Positions 40,683 through 49,256 of a DNA stretch of 64,000 bases are shown here, one piece after another. The position numbers and the translations under genes were made by a program. Below the pieces are notes generated by a model. It made no database searches. It worked only from the letters and a program-made list of their open reading frames with translations, and was not told the origin of the DNA. Origin of the DNA: Collinsella aerofaciens (GTDB lineage Bacteria; Actinomycetota; Coriobacteriia; Coriobacteriales; Coriobacteriaceae); assembly GCF_028206795.1 (NCBI RefSeq), contig NZ_JAQLFJ010000004.1, forward strand, positions 4,571 to 68,570. Direction: 5' to 3'. The first letter of the stretch is position 1, and the number at the start of each line of letters is the position of its first letter.

Positions 40683-42626
40683 TTACTCCTTATTGCGACG
40701 GTAGAGGAAGTAACCGCCCGCGGAGATGACGGCAACGCCAGCGATGGCGAATGCAGCCACCACGCGGCCATCAAAACGATCACCGGTGGTGGGCAGGCCG
40801 CCCTTGGTGTTCGTCTTGTTGGTGGTTACCGTGGTCGTGGTGTCCGACTTGCCAGGCTTCTCGGGCTTGGTGGTGGGCTGCTCGGGCTTAGCGGGCTGCT
40901 CGGGGGTACCGGGCTGCTCAGGAGTACCAGGCTGCTCGGGGGTGCCAGGCTGATCCGGGGTTACCGGGTCGGTGACAAGAGCGTCCTTGGCGTAGGTGAT
41001 GGACACCTTGAGGCCGTTGGTCTCGGTGTTCAGGTCGCTCGGGGTGAAGGGCTGGTCGAAGTTTTCGGCCTTCTGATAGGCGCGCATCTCCTGGAGCAGG
41101 GCCTTGCACTTGACGTAGGTGTTCTCGGTAGCAGCCTTGCCGGCCTTGTTGGCCAGGGCAGTGCGGCCCTCGGGGGTCGTCTCGGCCAGCATGGCGGCGT
41201 CAACTTCCTTGTTCTGCTCGATGAGCTCGTTCTGGAGCGCATCGAGGTAGGCACGGACACTGATACCAAGGGTGTCAGGGTTCTCAAAGCAGAGCGAGCT
41301 GATGTCCATGAGGACGTAGTTGATTGAGTTCTCGGGCTCCTCGTTGTACACGACGTCCGTCTCTTTGCAGTGGTCGAAGGAGACGGTCTGGTCGCTGAAA
41401 TACGGGCTAACCTCGGTGAGCAGTGCGGAGTAGAAGGGGATGGCGACGGAGTACGCGGCGCGGGAGAGCATTTCCCACTGGATTGTTGCAACCTGGGGAT
41501 CAAGACCGTTGCGAACCTGGAAGACGTGAATCTCGGTGTTGCGCTCGGTGCCGATGGCATAGGCACCGTCAGTGTTGGCGTTAAGGCCCGGGGTATTCTC
41601 GCCACGGTTACCGAGAGAGCGAATCATCTCAAAGGTAGTCCAGTCTGTCTTTCCGGGCTGGAAGAACAGCGGCTGCATCTCGTGGACCAAGGCGCCGGTC
41701 GTGGCGCGAGCCTCTTCGCGCTCGTCCTTGACGATCTCGTAGTCGGTGCCCTCCTGGAGCTCGTTGCCAAAGTAGTTACGGCCCTGGACGTAGCGGGTCC
41801 ACTGGTGCATACCGGAATTCTGAATGGTCTCGCCATAGGTTGCGGCGACGTCGAACTTGCCGTCGGTGTACTCGGCAAAGCCCTTCTCCTTAGGCATGGA
41901 CTCGATGCCCTCGGAGTGCAGGCAGTTCTCGGGGTCGTTGAGGTCGACATCGTAGTTGAGGTTGCCGATGTTGGGGTTGATCGAGGCGACGTCGTCGGCG
42001 AGCTTCATGCCGATCCACTGGTGACCGGAAAGCGCGGCAAACAGCCAGGTCTCGTTGTTGTCGGCGATGATGATCTGGTCGTTGGAGCAGACGCCCTGCT
42101 CGTCAATCAGGCTGCCGAGGAGCTCGACGCCCTCGCGGGCCGTGGCGCTCTCGCCCAGGATGACGCTGGCGTAGTTGTACTCGCCGATGCCGGTGTTAGT
42201 CAGGGGGTCTGCTGTCTCGGCATCTGCATTCATACTGGTGCTTAGCGTGGCGGAGCAGGATACGCCCTTCTCGTTGATGCCTGCTTCAGAGTAGGCATCC
42301 CAGCGGTTGTCCCACTGGGAGGGATGGTCGCGTACATAGGTGTAGCGATACGTGGTCTTGGTCGAGGTGTACATGAACGAAGACTCGTCCGAGCTGTACG
42401 TATGCCCCGGGCCGTGAGAGGGCTCAATGCCAAAGTGCTTAAGATAGCGCGGGCCATAGTCCTCGGAACGGCCGTAGTACGTGTTGCCGTCGGCCGTAAG
42501 GTTTTTGCCCATGTAGACCTGCGTGCAAGCGAGTGCAGAGGTCGGCATGGACATGATGGTTGCAGCTCCAAATGCAAGGCCTATACCAAGCTTCTTGAGC
42601 GCGTTGACGGGATGAGTTTTACTCAT
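40683..42626 (-). CDS. secreted C69-family dipeptidase with LPxTG anchor
   Basis: A 647-residue surface protein. The signal peptide ends at 'MPTSALA', directly before Cys in 'CTQVYMGKNLTADG', the N-terminal nucleophile expected in peptidase C69. 'GRSEDYGPR' and 'AGINEKGVSCSATLS' are also family motifs. The C-terminal region has about four 'PGTPEQ' repeats, then 'LPTTG', a hydrophobic helix and 'YRRNKE', a sortase sorting signal. It should trim dipeptides outside the cell, attached to the wall. GGGAGG precedes ATG 42626. The 5' UTR has a hairpin at 42646-42669. No sortase gene is in the window. Confidence 0.88.
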   Translation of the reverse strand: MSKTHPVNALKKLGIGLAFGAATIMSMPTSALACTQVYMGKNLTADGNTYYGRSEDYGPRYLKHFGIEPSHGPGHTYSSDESSFMYTSTKTTYRYTYVRDHPSQWDNRWDAYSEAGINEKGVSCSATLSTSMNADAETADPLTNTGIGEYNYASVILGESATAREGVELLGSLIDEQGVCSNDQIIIADNNETWLFAALSGHQWIGMKLADDVASINPNIGNLNYDVDLNDPENCLHSEGIESMPKEKGFAEYTDGKFDVAATYGETIQNSGMHQWTRYVQGRNYFGNELQEGTDYEIVKDEREEARATTGALVHEMQPLFFQPGKTDWTTFEMIRSLGNRGENTPGLNANTDGAYAIGTERNTEIHVFQVRNGLDPQVATIQWEMLSRAAYSVAIPFYSALLTEVSPYFSDQTVSFDHCKETDVVYNEEPENSINYVLMDISSLCFENPDTLGISVRAYLDALQNELIEQNKEVDAAMLAETTPEGRTALANKAGKAATENTYVKCKALLQEMRAYQKAENFDQPFTPSDLNTETNGLKVSITYAKDALVTDPVTPDQPGTPEQPGTPEQPGTPEQPAKPEQPTTKPEKPGKSDTTTTVTTNKTNTKGGLPTTGDRFDGRVVAAFAIAGVAVISAGGYFLYRRNKE

Positions 42627-42645
42627 GTTCCCTCCCAGCGTGCGA

Positions 42646-42669
42646 AAGCCCTCTGTCTCCAGAGGGCTT
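42646..42669 (-). promoter_or_regulatory. 5' UTR hairpin of the C69 dipeptidase gene
   Basis: AAGCCCTCT pairs with AGAGGGCTT around six bases, with TTT following on the minus strand, 20 bases before the start codon. It may be a weak attenuator. The rest of 42670-42840 is AT-rich, non-coding and probably holds the promoter. Confidence 0.4.
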
Positions 42670-42841
42670 CAGCCAATAAATACTCTCCCCAAGCGTAACG
42701 AATTCGAAACAATATACATTTATGAAAGATTTTTACTCGATAAGCGTAGTGAAAAATGCGATGAACGGTTAAATGTACTCATTTACTAGGTAATTCAATC
42801 TGCATATCGCCAGCAAATGATGTAGCTAAGTAAAGTGTCGC

Positions 42842-42893
42842 AAAAAATGATGGACCCCTCGCCGCCACGTTGTGTCATGCCGATGAGGGGTCC
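42842..42893 (-). terminator. terminator after the small membrane peptide gene
   Basis: GGACCCCTC (42852-42860) pairs with GAGGGGTCC (42885-42893); on the minus strand it is followed by a T6 run (42847-42842). Confidence 0.7.
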
Positions 42894-42923
42894 GGGTTTG
42901 CGCGTGCTGTGAAAGAGCGGTGG

Positions 42924-43016
42924 CTACTTCTTCCGGCGGTGGATCACGTTGATCGCATAGCCGACGAGCATGGCCAAAACGATGATGATAAAGCCGAGCA
43001 GGGGATTGTCGTTCAT
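42924..43016 (-). CDS. 30-residue single-helix membrane peptide
   Basis: A short frame: ATG at 43016, TAG at 42926-42924. AGGAGG lies five bases before the ATG, a near-ideal ribosome site. The peptide is a polar start, one hydrophobic helix ('LLGFIIIVLAMLVGYAI') and a basic end ('HRRKK'), as in many functional small membrane proteins. It starts nine bases after the lipid kinase stop and is followed by a terminator, so it is the second gene of that operon. It may anchor or regulate the kinase. Confidence 0.7.
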   Translation of the reverse strand: MNDNPLLGFIIIVLAMLVGYAINVIHRRKK

Positions 43017-43025
43017 AGGGTCCTC

Positions 43026-43943
43026 CTATTTTCTGAGCGGGGAGAATTCGTCGACGATGAGGTCGAGGCATTGTGGAAGCGCGCGGGCTCCAAAGACGCC
43101 CGAATTGCTGGAGATAATTTCGCCATCGAACTGCATGCCCAGCGACGGGGTGCAGGTGATCTTGGCTTCCTTGGTCTGGATGATCTTGAACTGCGGGCGC
43201 CCGAGTACCTTGCCGGCGGGGTCAAGCGCAGCGGTGATCACGGTAGGCAGCAGCTGCACAGTGCGCACGGGTTCGATGACCGCAATGTCGACCATGCCAT
43301 CGTTCATACGGCAGTCGGGGAACAGGTTGATGTCGTTTTGGATGACCGAGGTGTTGCCGGCCATGCAGCAGATGCCGTCGAGCTCCTCGACAATGCCGTC
43401 ATGCTCAATCGTAAAGTGCGCCACCGTGGGATTGGGCGTGGCGAGCGCGGAGAGGAAGTAAGCGATCTCGCCGATGTCGTTTTTGGTGGGGGCGGCCTTC
43501 ATCATGATCTCGGCGTCGAAGCCCGAGCCGGCGATGATGATAAAGCCGTGGCGCTTCTCGTTGCCGTTCTCGTCGAGCCAAAAGAGCTCACCCATGTCGA
43601 CTTTGACCGTGCGACCGGCACGGCAGGCCTTGGCGAGCGCCGCTGCCTCGGGGGCATTACCGATGTTGTTAAAGAATAGACAGGCTGTGCCGGAGGGGAA
43701 GACGAGCGTGGGGACACCGCACCCGCGCATCTGGTCGAGCACGTTGGAGACGGTGCCGTCGCCGCCCGAAACGACCACGCGATCAAACTCGCGCACGTCT
43801 GCCACGGCATCCTCGGGCTCCATGCCATCGCCGATAAAACGCATCACGACCTCGTCGCCGCCCTGCGCGAGGGCGTGCGTGAATGCGTAGATTTCATCTG
43901 AGCTGGGGCCCGATGCCGGGTTGTGGATGATAAGGCAGCGCAT
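43026..43943 (-). CDS. diacylglycerol/lipid kinase family protein (DagK/YegS type)
   Basis: A 305-residue member of the DAGK catalytic family. 'IIHNPASG' at the N terminus, 'VVVSGGDGTVSNVLD' (the GGDGT nucleotide motif) and 'LVFPSGTACLFFNN' are diagnostic, as is 'LGMQFDGEI' near the end. The enzyme phosphorylates diacylglycerol or a related lipid at the membrane surface. The ATG at 43943 lies in a short divergent region shared with the rnd gene. A 30-residue membrane peptide is encoded directly downstream. Confidence 0.85.
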   Translation of the reverse strand: MRCLIIHNPASGPSSDEIYAFTHALAQGGDEVVMRFIGDGMEPEDAVADVREFDRVVVSGGDGTVSNVLDQMRGCGVPTLVFPSGTACLFFNNIGNAPEAAALAKACRAGRTVKVDMGELFWLDENGNEKRHGFIIIAGSGFDAEIMMKAAPTKNDIGEIAYFLSALATPNPTVAHFTIEHDGIVEELDGICCMAGNTSVIQNDINLFPDCRMNDGMVDIAVIEPVRTVQLLPTVITAALDPAGKVLGRPQFKIIQTKEAKITCTPSLGMQFDGEIISSNSGVFGARALPQCLDLIVDEFSPLRK

Positions 43944-44041
43944 ACTTACGTTCCCGTTCTGTGACTAACCGAGTATAGTTGTAAGGCAATGCCGATATCC
44001 TACCCGTGTTTTTCGGGCCTAACCTTATTCGATGGGTTGAT

Positions 44042-45175
44042 ATGTACATTTCCACACATCAGGCTCTACTCGCCTTTTGCCAGCGCGCCCGTGAGTTCGA
44101 CGCGATTGCCGTCGATACCGAGTTTTTGCGCGAGCGCACATTCCACCCGCGTCTGTGTTTGGTTCAGATTGCCACCCCTGCCGAGAGCGTCGCGGTCGAT
44201 CCCCTGGTAATCGACGACCTATCGCCGCTGGCCGAGCTTATGGCCGACGAGAGCGTGACCAAGGTCTTCCACGCGTGCTCGCAGGATATGGAGGTCATGC
44301 TCCATACCGTGGGCGTGCTGCCACGACCGATTTTCGATACGCAGGTCGCCGCCGCCTTTTTGGGCGAGCGCCAGCAGATTTCGTATGGCGCGCTTGTTCA
44401 GACGTTCTGCGGCGTATCGCTGCCCAAGACCGAGTCGCTGACCGACTGGTCGCGCCGCCCGCTGACCGATAAGCAGATTGAGTATGCGATCGATGACGTC
44501 AAGTACCTGATCGTCGCCTATACCGAGATGATGAGCCGCCTGCGCGAGCTGGGCCGTGTGGACTGGGTGCTCGACGAGCTGCGCCCGCTGGCTGACGAGT
44601 CGCACTATCGCGCCGATCGCCACGAGGCGTTCCGCAAGGTCAAACGCATCAATTCGTGCAGCCGTCACCAGTTGGGCATCGCGCGCGAGCTCGCCGCCTG
44701 GCGCGAGGACCGCGCCGAGCGCCGTAACATCCCGCGCAAGTGGGTCATGTCCGACGACACGCTGCTTGCGCTCGTTAAGCGCAATCCCGTGCGCGTTGAG
44801 GAGTTCCGTAGCATCCGCGGTACCGATCAGTTGGGGGAGCGCGACGTGGACGGTGCGCTCATGGCCATCAAGCGCGGCGCGAGCTGCCCGCACGATCGCC
44901 TGCCGCTCATGGTGCGCGGGCACCGTCAGATTTCGCCGGAGTTGGAGAGCGTGACGGACCTGATGTACGCGCTCATCCGCCTGGTTGCCGAGCGCTCGGG
45001 CGTGGCGACTTCGGTCATTGCCTCGCGCGATGACCTGGCCGACTATATTGAGCATCCCGAGCAGAGCCCCTTGCGCGAAGGCTGGCGCTTTGAGCTTGTG
45101 GGCTCGCGCCTGGACGATCTGCTTTCCGGCAATATGGGGTTGACGGTGAAGGACGGAAAAATCGAATTGCTGTAA
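44042..45175 (+). CDS. rnd: ribonuclease D
   Basis: A 377-residue RNase D. The DEDD exonuclease residues are in 'AIAVDTEFLRERTF', 'KVFHACSQDMEVM' and 'YAIDDVKYLIVAY'. An HRDC domain follows ('LAAWREDRAERRNIPRKWVMSDDTLLAL'-type, residues about 220-300). It trims tRNA 3' ends and other stable RNAs. ATG 44042 begins the homologous region; an in-frame ATG at 44006 has no ribosome site. It stands before the Zn peptidase gene with a 64-base gap. Confidence 0.9.
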   Translation: MYISTHQALLAFCQRAREFDAIAVDTEFLRERTFHPRLCLVQIATPAESVAVDPLVIDDLSPLAELMADESVTKVFHACSQDMEVMLHTVGVLPRPIFDTQVAAAFLGERQQISYGALVQTFCGVSLPKTESLTDWSRRPLTDKQIEYAIDDVKYLIVAYTEMMSRLRELGRVDWVLDELRPLADESHYRADRHEAFRKVKRINSCSRHQLGIARELAAWREDRAERRNIPRKWVMSDDTLLALVKRNPVRVEEFRSIRGTDQLGERDVDGALMAIKRGASCPHDRLPLMVRGHRQISPELESVTDLMYALIRLVAERSGVATSVIASRDDLADYIEHPEQSPLREGWRFELVGSRLDDLLSGNMGLTVKDGKIELL

Positions 45176-45239
45176 GGAAGCCTAGCCGCTTGAGTGGGTA
45201 GAATGCCTCCAACGTGTAACTCGATTCGGAGGAATTCGC

Positions 45240-45944
45240 ATGCCTTATTACTATGGATACGGCTTTGGCATCGACCCGCTGTACCTGCTGGTTGTTCTTG
45301 TCTGCACGGTGCTTGGCCTTGCCGCACAGAACTATATCAACTCGACGTACAAAACCTGGTCCAAGGTTCGCTCGGACGGTGACACGGGCGCCACGGTCGC
45401 GCGCCGCATGCTTGACGCCAACGGTTGCAATGCCGTGGGTATCAAGGGTGTCGCTGGCGAGCTCACCGACCATTACAACCCGCAGGACAACAACCTGTAC
45501 CTCTCTGATGCCAACCGTTCGGGCGGATCGGTCGCAAGCGTTGCCGTGGCCTGCCATGAGGCGGGCCATGCCGCCCAGCGTCAAAGCGGCTACGCCATGA
45601 TGAAGGTGCGCACCGCCCTGGTCCCGGTCATCAACTTTACCCAGAACACCTGGACCATCGTGTTGCTCTTGGGCCTGTTTATGAACATTGCCGGGCTCAC
45701 AACCCTCGCGTTGATCTTCTTCTCGTTTAGCGTGCTGTTCCAGTTGGTTACGCTGCCGGTCGAGATTGACGCCAGCCGACGTGCTGTGGCGTACATCGAG
45801 CAGTCGGGTATGAGTTCCAAGCAGGTCAACGGCGCCAAGAAGGTGCTGACGGCAGCCGCACTTACCTATGTTGCTGCAGCTCTCACCTCGATTATTCAGC
45901 TGCTCTATCTTATGGCTCGCTACAACAGAAACTCCAACCGATAA
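45240..45944 (+). CDS. zinc metallopeptidase, YugP family
   Basis: A 234-residue integral membrane protein. One N-terminal helix ('LYLLVVLVCTVLGLAA') is followed by the zinc motif 'VACHEAGHAAQ' and then three hydrophobic helices. 'LPVEIDASRRAVAYIE' after the helices is also typical of YugP. It probably cleaves membrane proteins, but the substrate is unknown. GGAGG precedes ATG 45240. A GC-rich hairpin follows at 45961-45990. Confidence 0.85.
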   Translation: MPYYYGYGFGIDPLYLLVVLVCTVLGLAAQNYINSTYKTWSKVRSDGDTGATVARRMLDANGCNAVGIKGVAGELTDHYNPQDNNLYLSDANRSGGSVASVAVACHEAGHAAQRQSGYAMMKVRTALVPVINFTQNTWTIVLLLGLFMNIAGLTTLALIFFSFSVLFQLVTLPVEIDASRRAVAYIEQSGMSSKQVNGAKKVLTAAALTYVAAALTSIIQLLYLMARYNRNSNR

Positions 45945-45960
45945 CAAATTGGGTCGCTGG

Positions 45961-45990
45961 GCGCCGCGGGGATTCGTGTCCCCGCGGCGC
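45961..45990 (+). terminator. GC-rich hairpin after the Zn peptidase gene
   Basis: GCGCCGCGGGG pairs with CCCCGCGGCGC around eight bases. No T-run follows, so termination may be partial. Confidence 0.45.
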
Positions 45991-46059
45991 TGTACTATGT
46001 GTTGGACTTGAATTTGCGCAGGGCCGAAGCCCTTGTGCACGATGACGAAAGGAGGCTGC

Positions 46060-47511
46060 GTGGCAGGCTGGAATCTAACCGGCAATGCCGTTTCCGCCGA
46101 GTTTGACGGTTCGGATGAGCAGGAGCGCAAGGAGCTCAGCGTGAGCCAGGCGGTGGAGATCGCCGCTGGTGCGCTCGATGCCATTCCGCAGCTGAGTGTC
46201 CTGGGCGAGGTCACGGGTTTCCGTGGTCCCAACGCCCGAAGCGGCCACTGCTACTTCCAGATTAAAGACGACTCGGCCGCCGTCGACTGCATCATCTGGA
46301 AGGGCGCCTATCTCAAGCGTACCTTCGATCTGCGCGACGGTATGCAGGTGAGCTTTAAGGGCAGCTTCAATCTCTATAAGGCCACGGGCCGCATGAGCTT
46401 CGTCGCCCGCTCGTTCTCGCTGGCGGGGGAGGGCTTGCTGCGTCAGCAGGTGGCTCAGTTGGCCGAAAAGCTGCGTCGCGAGGGCCTGATGGACGAAGCA
46501 CGCAAGCGCCGCATTCCGGTGTTTTGCTCGCGTGTGGCGGTCGTCACCTCGCTTTCGGGTGCCGTAATCGACGACGTTAAGCGCACATTGCGCCGTCGCA
46601 ACCCGCTCGTCGAGCTTGTCTGCGTGGGCGCAAAGGTCCAGGGCGAGGGTGCGCCGACAGAGCTTATTGAAGGCTTGCGCCGCGCCGCTGCCATTACGCC
46701 GGCGCCCGATTGCATTTTGCTCGTGCGTGGCGGCGGTTCCTTCGAGGACCTCATGACCTTTAACGACGAGGAGCTTGCCCGTGCGGTGGCAGCCTGTCCC
46801 GTGCCTGTGGTGACGGGCATTGGCCATGAGCCCGATACCTCGATCTGCGACATGGTGAGCGACCGTCGCGCCTCCACGCCTACGGCGGCGGCCGAATCGG
46901 TGGCGCCGGCTATGACGGAGTTGGCCGATGTGCTCGAGGCGCGCTATCAGCGTCTGGGTGCCGCGATGGCATCGATGATTGGGTCGGCCCAGGTCGACCT
47001 GGAGATGCTCGATCAGCGCGGTCGCCGTGCCTGGGATACCTATACGGCTCGCTTGGGCGATGCGCTCGATGCGGCTGCGTGCCGCCCGTGCCTCAACGAC
47101 CCAACGTTTATGGTTGAGCGTCGCGAGTCTGAGCTTGCCCTGACGGCCGATCGTTTGTCCGGCGCCATAACGCGTTCGGTTGGGGCATTCCGCTCCAACT
47201 TTGAGCGTCTGCCCGAGCGCTTGATCGCAAGCACCTCAGGACTCGATGGTAAGCGCCATGCGCTCACGCTCGCAAGCTCCCGCCTGGAGCATCAGGGGCG
47301 CACGATGCTCAACAAGCCAGCGTCCGACCTGGGCCGTGCAGCGGCTTCGCTCGATGCCCTGTCGCCGCTCAAGGTGCTTGCCCGCGGCTATTCCATCGCG
47401 TACAGCGTTGACGGCGTGGCTACAAGTGCCAAGACCTTTAAGCCGGGCGACGCCATTCGCGTGCGCATGGCAGACGGCAACGTGGCAGCAACGGTCAATA
47501 CGGTCGAATAG
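46060..47511 (+). CDS. xseA: exodeoxyribonuclease VII large subunit
   Basis: A 483-residue XseA. The N-terminal OB fold ('SVLGEVTGFRGPNARSGHCYFQIKD') leads to the catalytic domain with 'VVTSLSGAVIDDVKRTLRRR', 'LVRGGGSFEDLMTFNDEELARAV' and 'TGIGHEPDTSICDMVSDRRASTPTAAAE'. With XseB it degrades single-stranded DNA from both ends. GTG 46060, preceded by AAAGGAGG, is the best start; upstream in-frame ATGs overlap that site. XseB follows after 42 bases. Confidence 0.9.
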   Translation: MAGWNLTGNAVSAEFDGSDEQERKELSVSQAVEIAAGALDAIPQLSVLGEVTGFRGPNARSGHCYFQIKDDSAAVDCIIWKGAYLKRTFDLRDGMQVSFKGSFNLYKATGRMSFVARSFSLAGEGLLRQQVAQLAEKLRREGLMDEARKRRIPVFCSRVAVVTSLSGAVIDDVKRTLRRRNPLVELVCVGAKVQGEGAPTELIEGLRRAAAITPAPDCILLVRGGGSFEDLMTFNDEELARAVAACPVPVVTGIGHEPDTSICDMVSDRRASTPTAAAESVAPAMTELADVLEARYQRLGAAMASMIGSAQVDLEMLDQRGRRAWDTYTARLGDALDAAACRPCLNDPTFMVERRESELALTADRLSGAITRSVGAFRSNFERLPERLIASTSGLDGKRHALTLASSRLEHQGRTMLNKPASDLGRAAASLDALSPLKVLARGYSIAYSVDGVATSAKTFKPGDAIRVRMADGNVAATVNTVE

Positions 47512-47553
47512 ACCGCGTTTTACAGTGATAAACCTTTGGGAAAGGAAACAGCT

Positions 47554-47820
47554 ATGGCAGAGAAGACCCCGGTCGAGCAGCTTACGTACAAGCAGGCTTC
47601 GCAGGAGTTGGAGCTCATCATTCGCAGCTTGGAGTCGGGCGATATGGAGCTCGAGGAGTCGCTTGAGAGCTATACCCGCGGCGTCGAGCTCCTCAAGAGC
47701 CTGCGTACCCGCTTGTCCGATGCCGAGCAGAAGGTCTCGGTGCTCCTGAAGGACGTCGACGGCAACGACGTGCTCGCCGACGGCGAAGCCGCCAACACCG
47801 ACGACAACCTTTCGTTCTAA
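47554..47820 (+). CDS. xseB: exodeoxyribonuclease VII small subunit
   Basis: An 88-residue helical protein: 'LTYKQASQELELIIRSLESGDMELEESLESYTRGVELLKS' is the XseB signature region. It binds the long coiled coil of XseA and is needed for activity. GAAAGG precedes ATG 47554. It is co-transcribed with xseA. Confidence 0.9.
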   Translation: MAEKTPVEQLTYKQASQELELIIRSLESGDMELEESLESYTRGVELLKSLRTRLSDAEQKVSVLLKDVDGNDVLADGEAANTDDNLSF

Positions 47821-47869
47821 CCATCCCGACCAAATATAATTACCTTGGTCTGTGAGAAAGGAACCAACC

Positions 47870-48205
47870 ATGTGTGATTGCATCTTCTGCAAAATTGCCA
47901 ACCACGAGATCCCCTCGACCGTCGTCTACGAGGATGACCAGGTCATCGCGTTCGACGACCTCAATCCCCAGGCGCCGGTCCACACGCTCGTGATCCCCAA
48001 GAAGCACTACAGTGACATCGCCGATAACGTACCTGCCGAGACCATGGGCGCCATGGCCCACGCCATCCAGGAGGTCGCCAAGGCCAAGGGTCTGGAGGAC
48101 GGTTTCCGCGTCATCTCCAACAAGGGCGTCAACGCCGGTCAGACCGTCATGCACTTCCACATGCACGTCCTCGGCGGCAAGAACCTGGGCGAGAACCTCA
48201 TCTGA
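47870..48205 (+). CDS. HIT-family nucleotide hydrolase (HinT-like)
   Basis: A 111-residue HIT protein. 'CDCIFCKIANHEIPS' is the N-terminal motif, and 'VMHFHMHVLGGK' contains the histidine triad. HinT-type enzymes hydrolyse nucleoside phosphoramidates. GAAAGGA precedes ATG 47870, so the in-frame start at 47852 is unlikely. It follows xseB by 49 bases and may be in the same transcript. Confidence 0.9.
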   Translation: MCDCIFCKIANHEIPSTVVYEDDQVIAFDDLNPQAPVHTLVIPKKHYSDIADNVPAETMGAMAHAIQEVAKAKGLEDGFRVISNKGVNAGQTVMHFHMHVLGGKNLGENLI

Positions 48206-48246
48206 GGACGCACGGCCCGTCGCCTTGGCTGCCTTTGGAGTAACCT

Positions 48247-49137
48247 ATGCAGTTTTCTCAACTCGAATACCTTCAAGCGGTAGCGAACTACGGCGGCGTG
48301 CGCAAAGCGGCTCGCGCCGTTCACGTGAGCCCACAGGCTGTCTCGTCGGCAATTAAGAAACTGGAGTCTGAGTATCAGATCGTTTTGCTCAATCGATCGG
48401 CGGGGGAGGCTGTTTTGTCTCCGGCGGGCAGAGAATTTGCGCGTCGTGCACGCGTGATCCTGGCACAAGTCGACGATCTCAAAAAGTACACCCAATCGGG
48501 GAACGGAGGCGTTTCGCCCGACGGCCACTTTCGTCTTTACGTCCCCTGTCTTCACGGGCGGGGGCGTCTTTTTTCCGAAAACTGGTACGACTCGTTTGAA
48601 AGCTCGCACCCTCAGATTCACCTTGATGTGTGGCATCAGCCAACGGCTACATGCTTTGAATCACTTGTGCTTGGCATTTCGGATGCGGCCATCTCATTTG
48701 AGGAACCAAGGGACAGTGTCCTTTCTTCGAAATACTTGGGTGAAAAGGAGCTCAAGGTTCTTTCGTGCCCAGCGGGTCATCAATCTGTGGGTGCTATGAC
48801 CGTTCGTGAGTTACTGGGCGGCAGGTTAGCTGTTCCCATTAATTTGTCGCCCTGTCTCAATGCGATCAATCAATGCCCCGAAGCTCAGCTGGTTAATTTC
48901 CGCTTCCGCGACGTCGAATACGGAAACAGAGCGCAGGCTGAGTTTCTTCAAGCCGGGGGATTGATATTGGGTTTTTCTGGCTCTTCTCTCGCATCAGATG
49001 GGTCGGAAGTGAGCGAGTACTCTATTGAAGGTTCGCATGACGTAGCCTTGCCCATCTACTTTTGCTATCGACAAAATGCCTGGACCGATCGACACCAGAC
49101 GGTATTTCTTCACCTATTGCGTCATCTTGCTTCGTGA
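48247..49137 (+). CDS. LysR-family transcriptional regulator
   Basis: A 296-residue LysR-type regulator. The N-terminal helix-turn-helix is 'QLEYLQAVANYGGVRKAARAVHVSPQAVSSAIKKLESEY' (landmarks only), followed by a periplasmic-binding-like effector domain. It is read in the same direction as the MFS transporter gene 120 bases later, and may control it. Codon use and base composition are more AT-rich than most genes here, suggesting recent acquisition. Effector unknown. Confidence 0.82.
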   Translation: MQFSQLEYLQAVANYGGVRKAARAVHVSPQAVSSAIKKLESEYQIVLLNRSAGEAVLSPAGREFARRARVILAQVDDLKKYTQSGNGGVSPDGHFRLYVPCLHGRGRLFSENWYDSFESSHPQIHLDVWHQPTATCFESLVLGISDAAISFEEPRDSVLSSKYLGEKELKVLSCPAGHQSVGAMTVRELLGGRLAVPINLSPCLNAINQCPEAQLVNFRFRDVEYGNRAQAEFLQAGGLILGFSGSSLASDGSEVSEYSIEGSHDVALPIYFCYRQNAWTDRHQTVFLHLLRHLAS

Positions 49138-49256
49138 GGCCATTTGGCCTCGTGTCGTCAAGTGAATGTTGACGCCTTGTAACACATGACTGACGGCTTT
49201 GCCCTCATGCTTTTCCAAGATTCCGATTTAGATTGTTGACTCTTGGAGGGCGGAGC

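Noticed and set aside
40700..40980. CRISPR-like array in the dipeptidase gene
   Set aside because: The short repeats are in-frame codons for PGTPEQ, without spacers.
40539..41327. A plus-strand frame opposite the C69 dipeptidase 3' end, with Gly/Leu repeats
   Set aside because: Its repeats are the antisense of the PGTPEQ wall-spanning repeats; no ribosome site fits.
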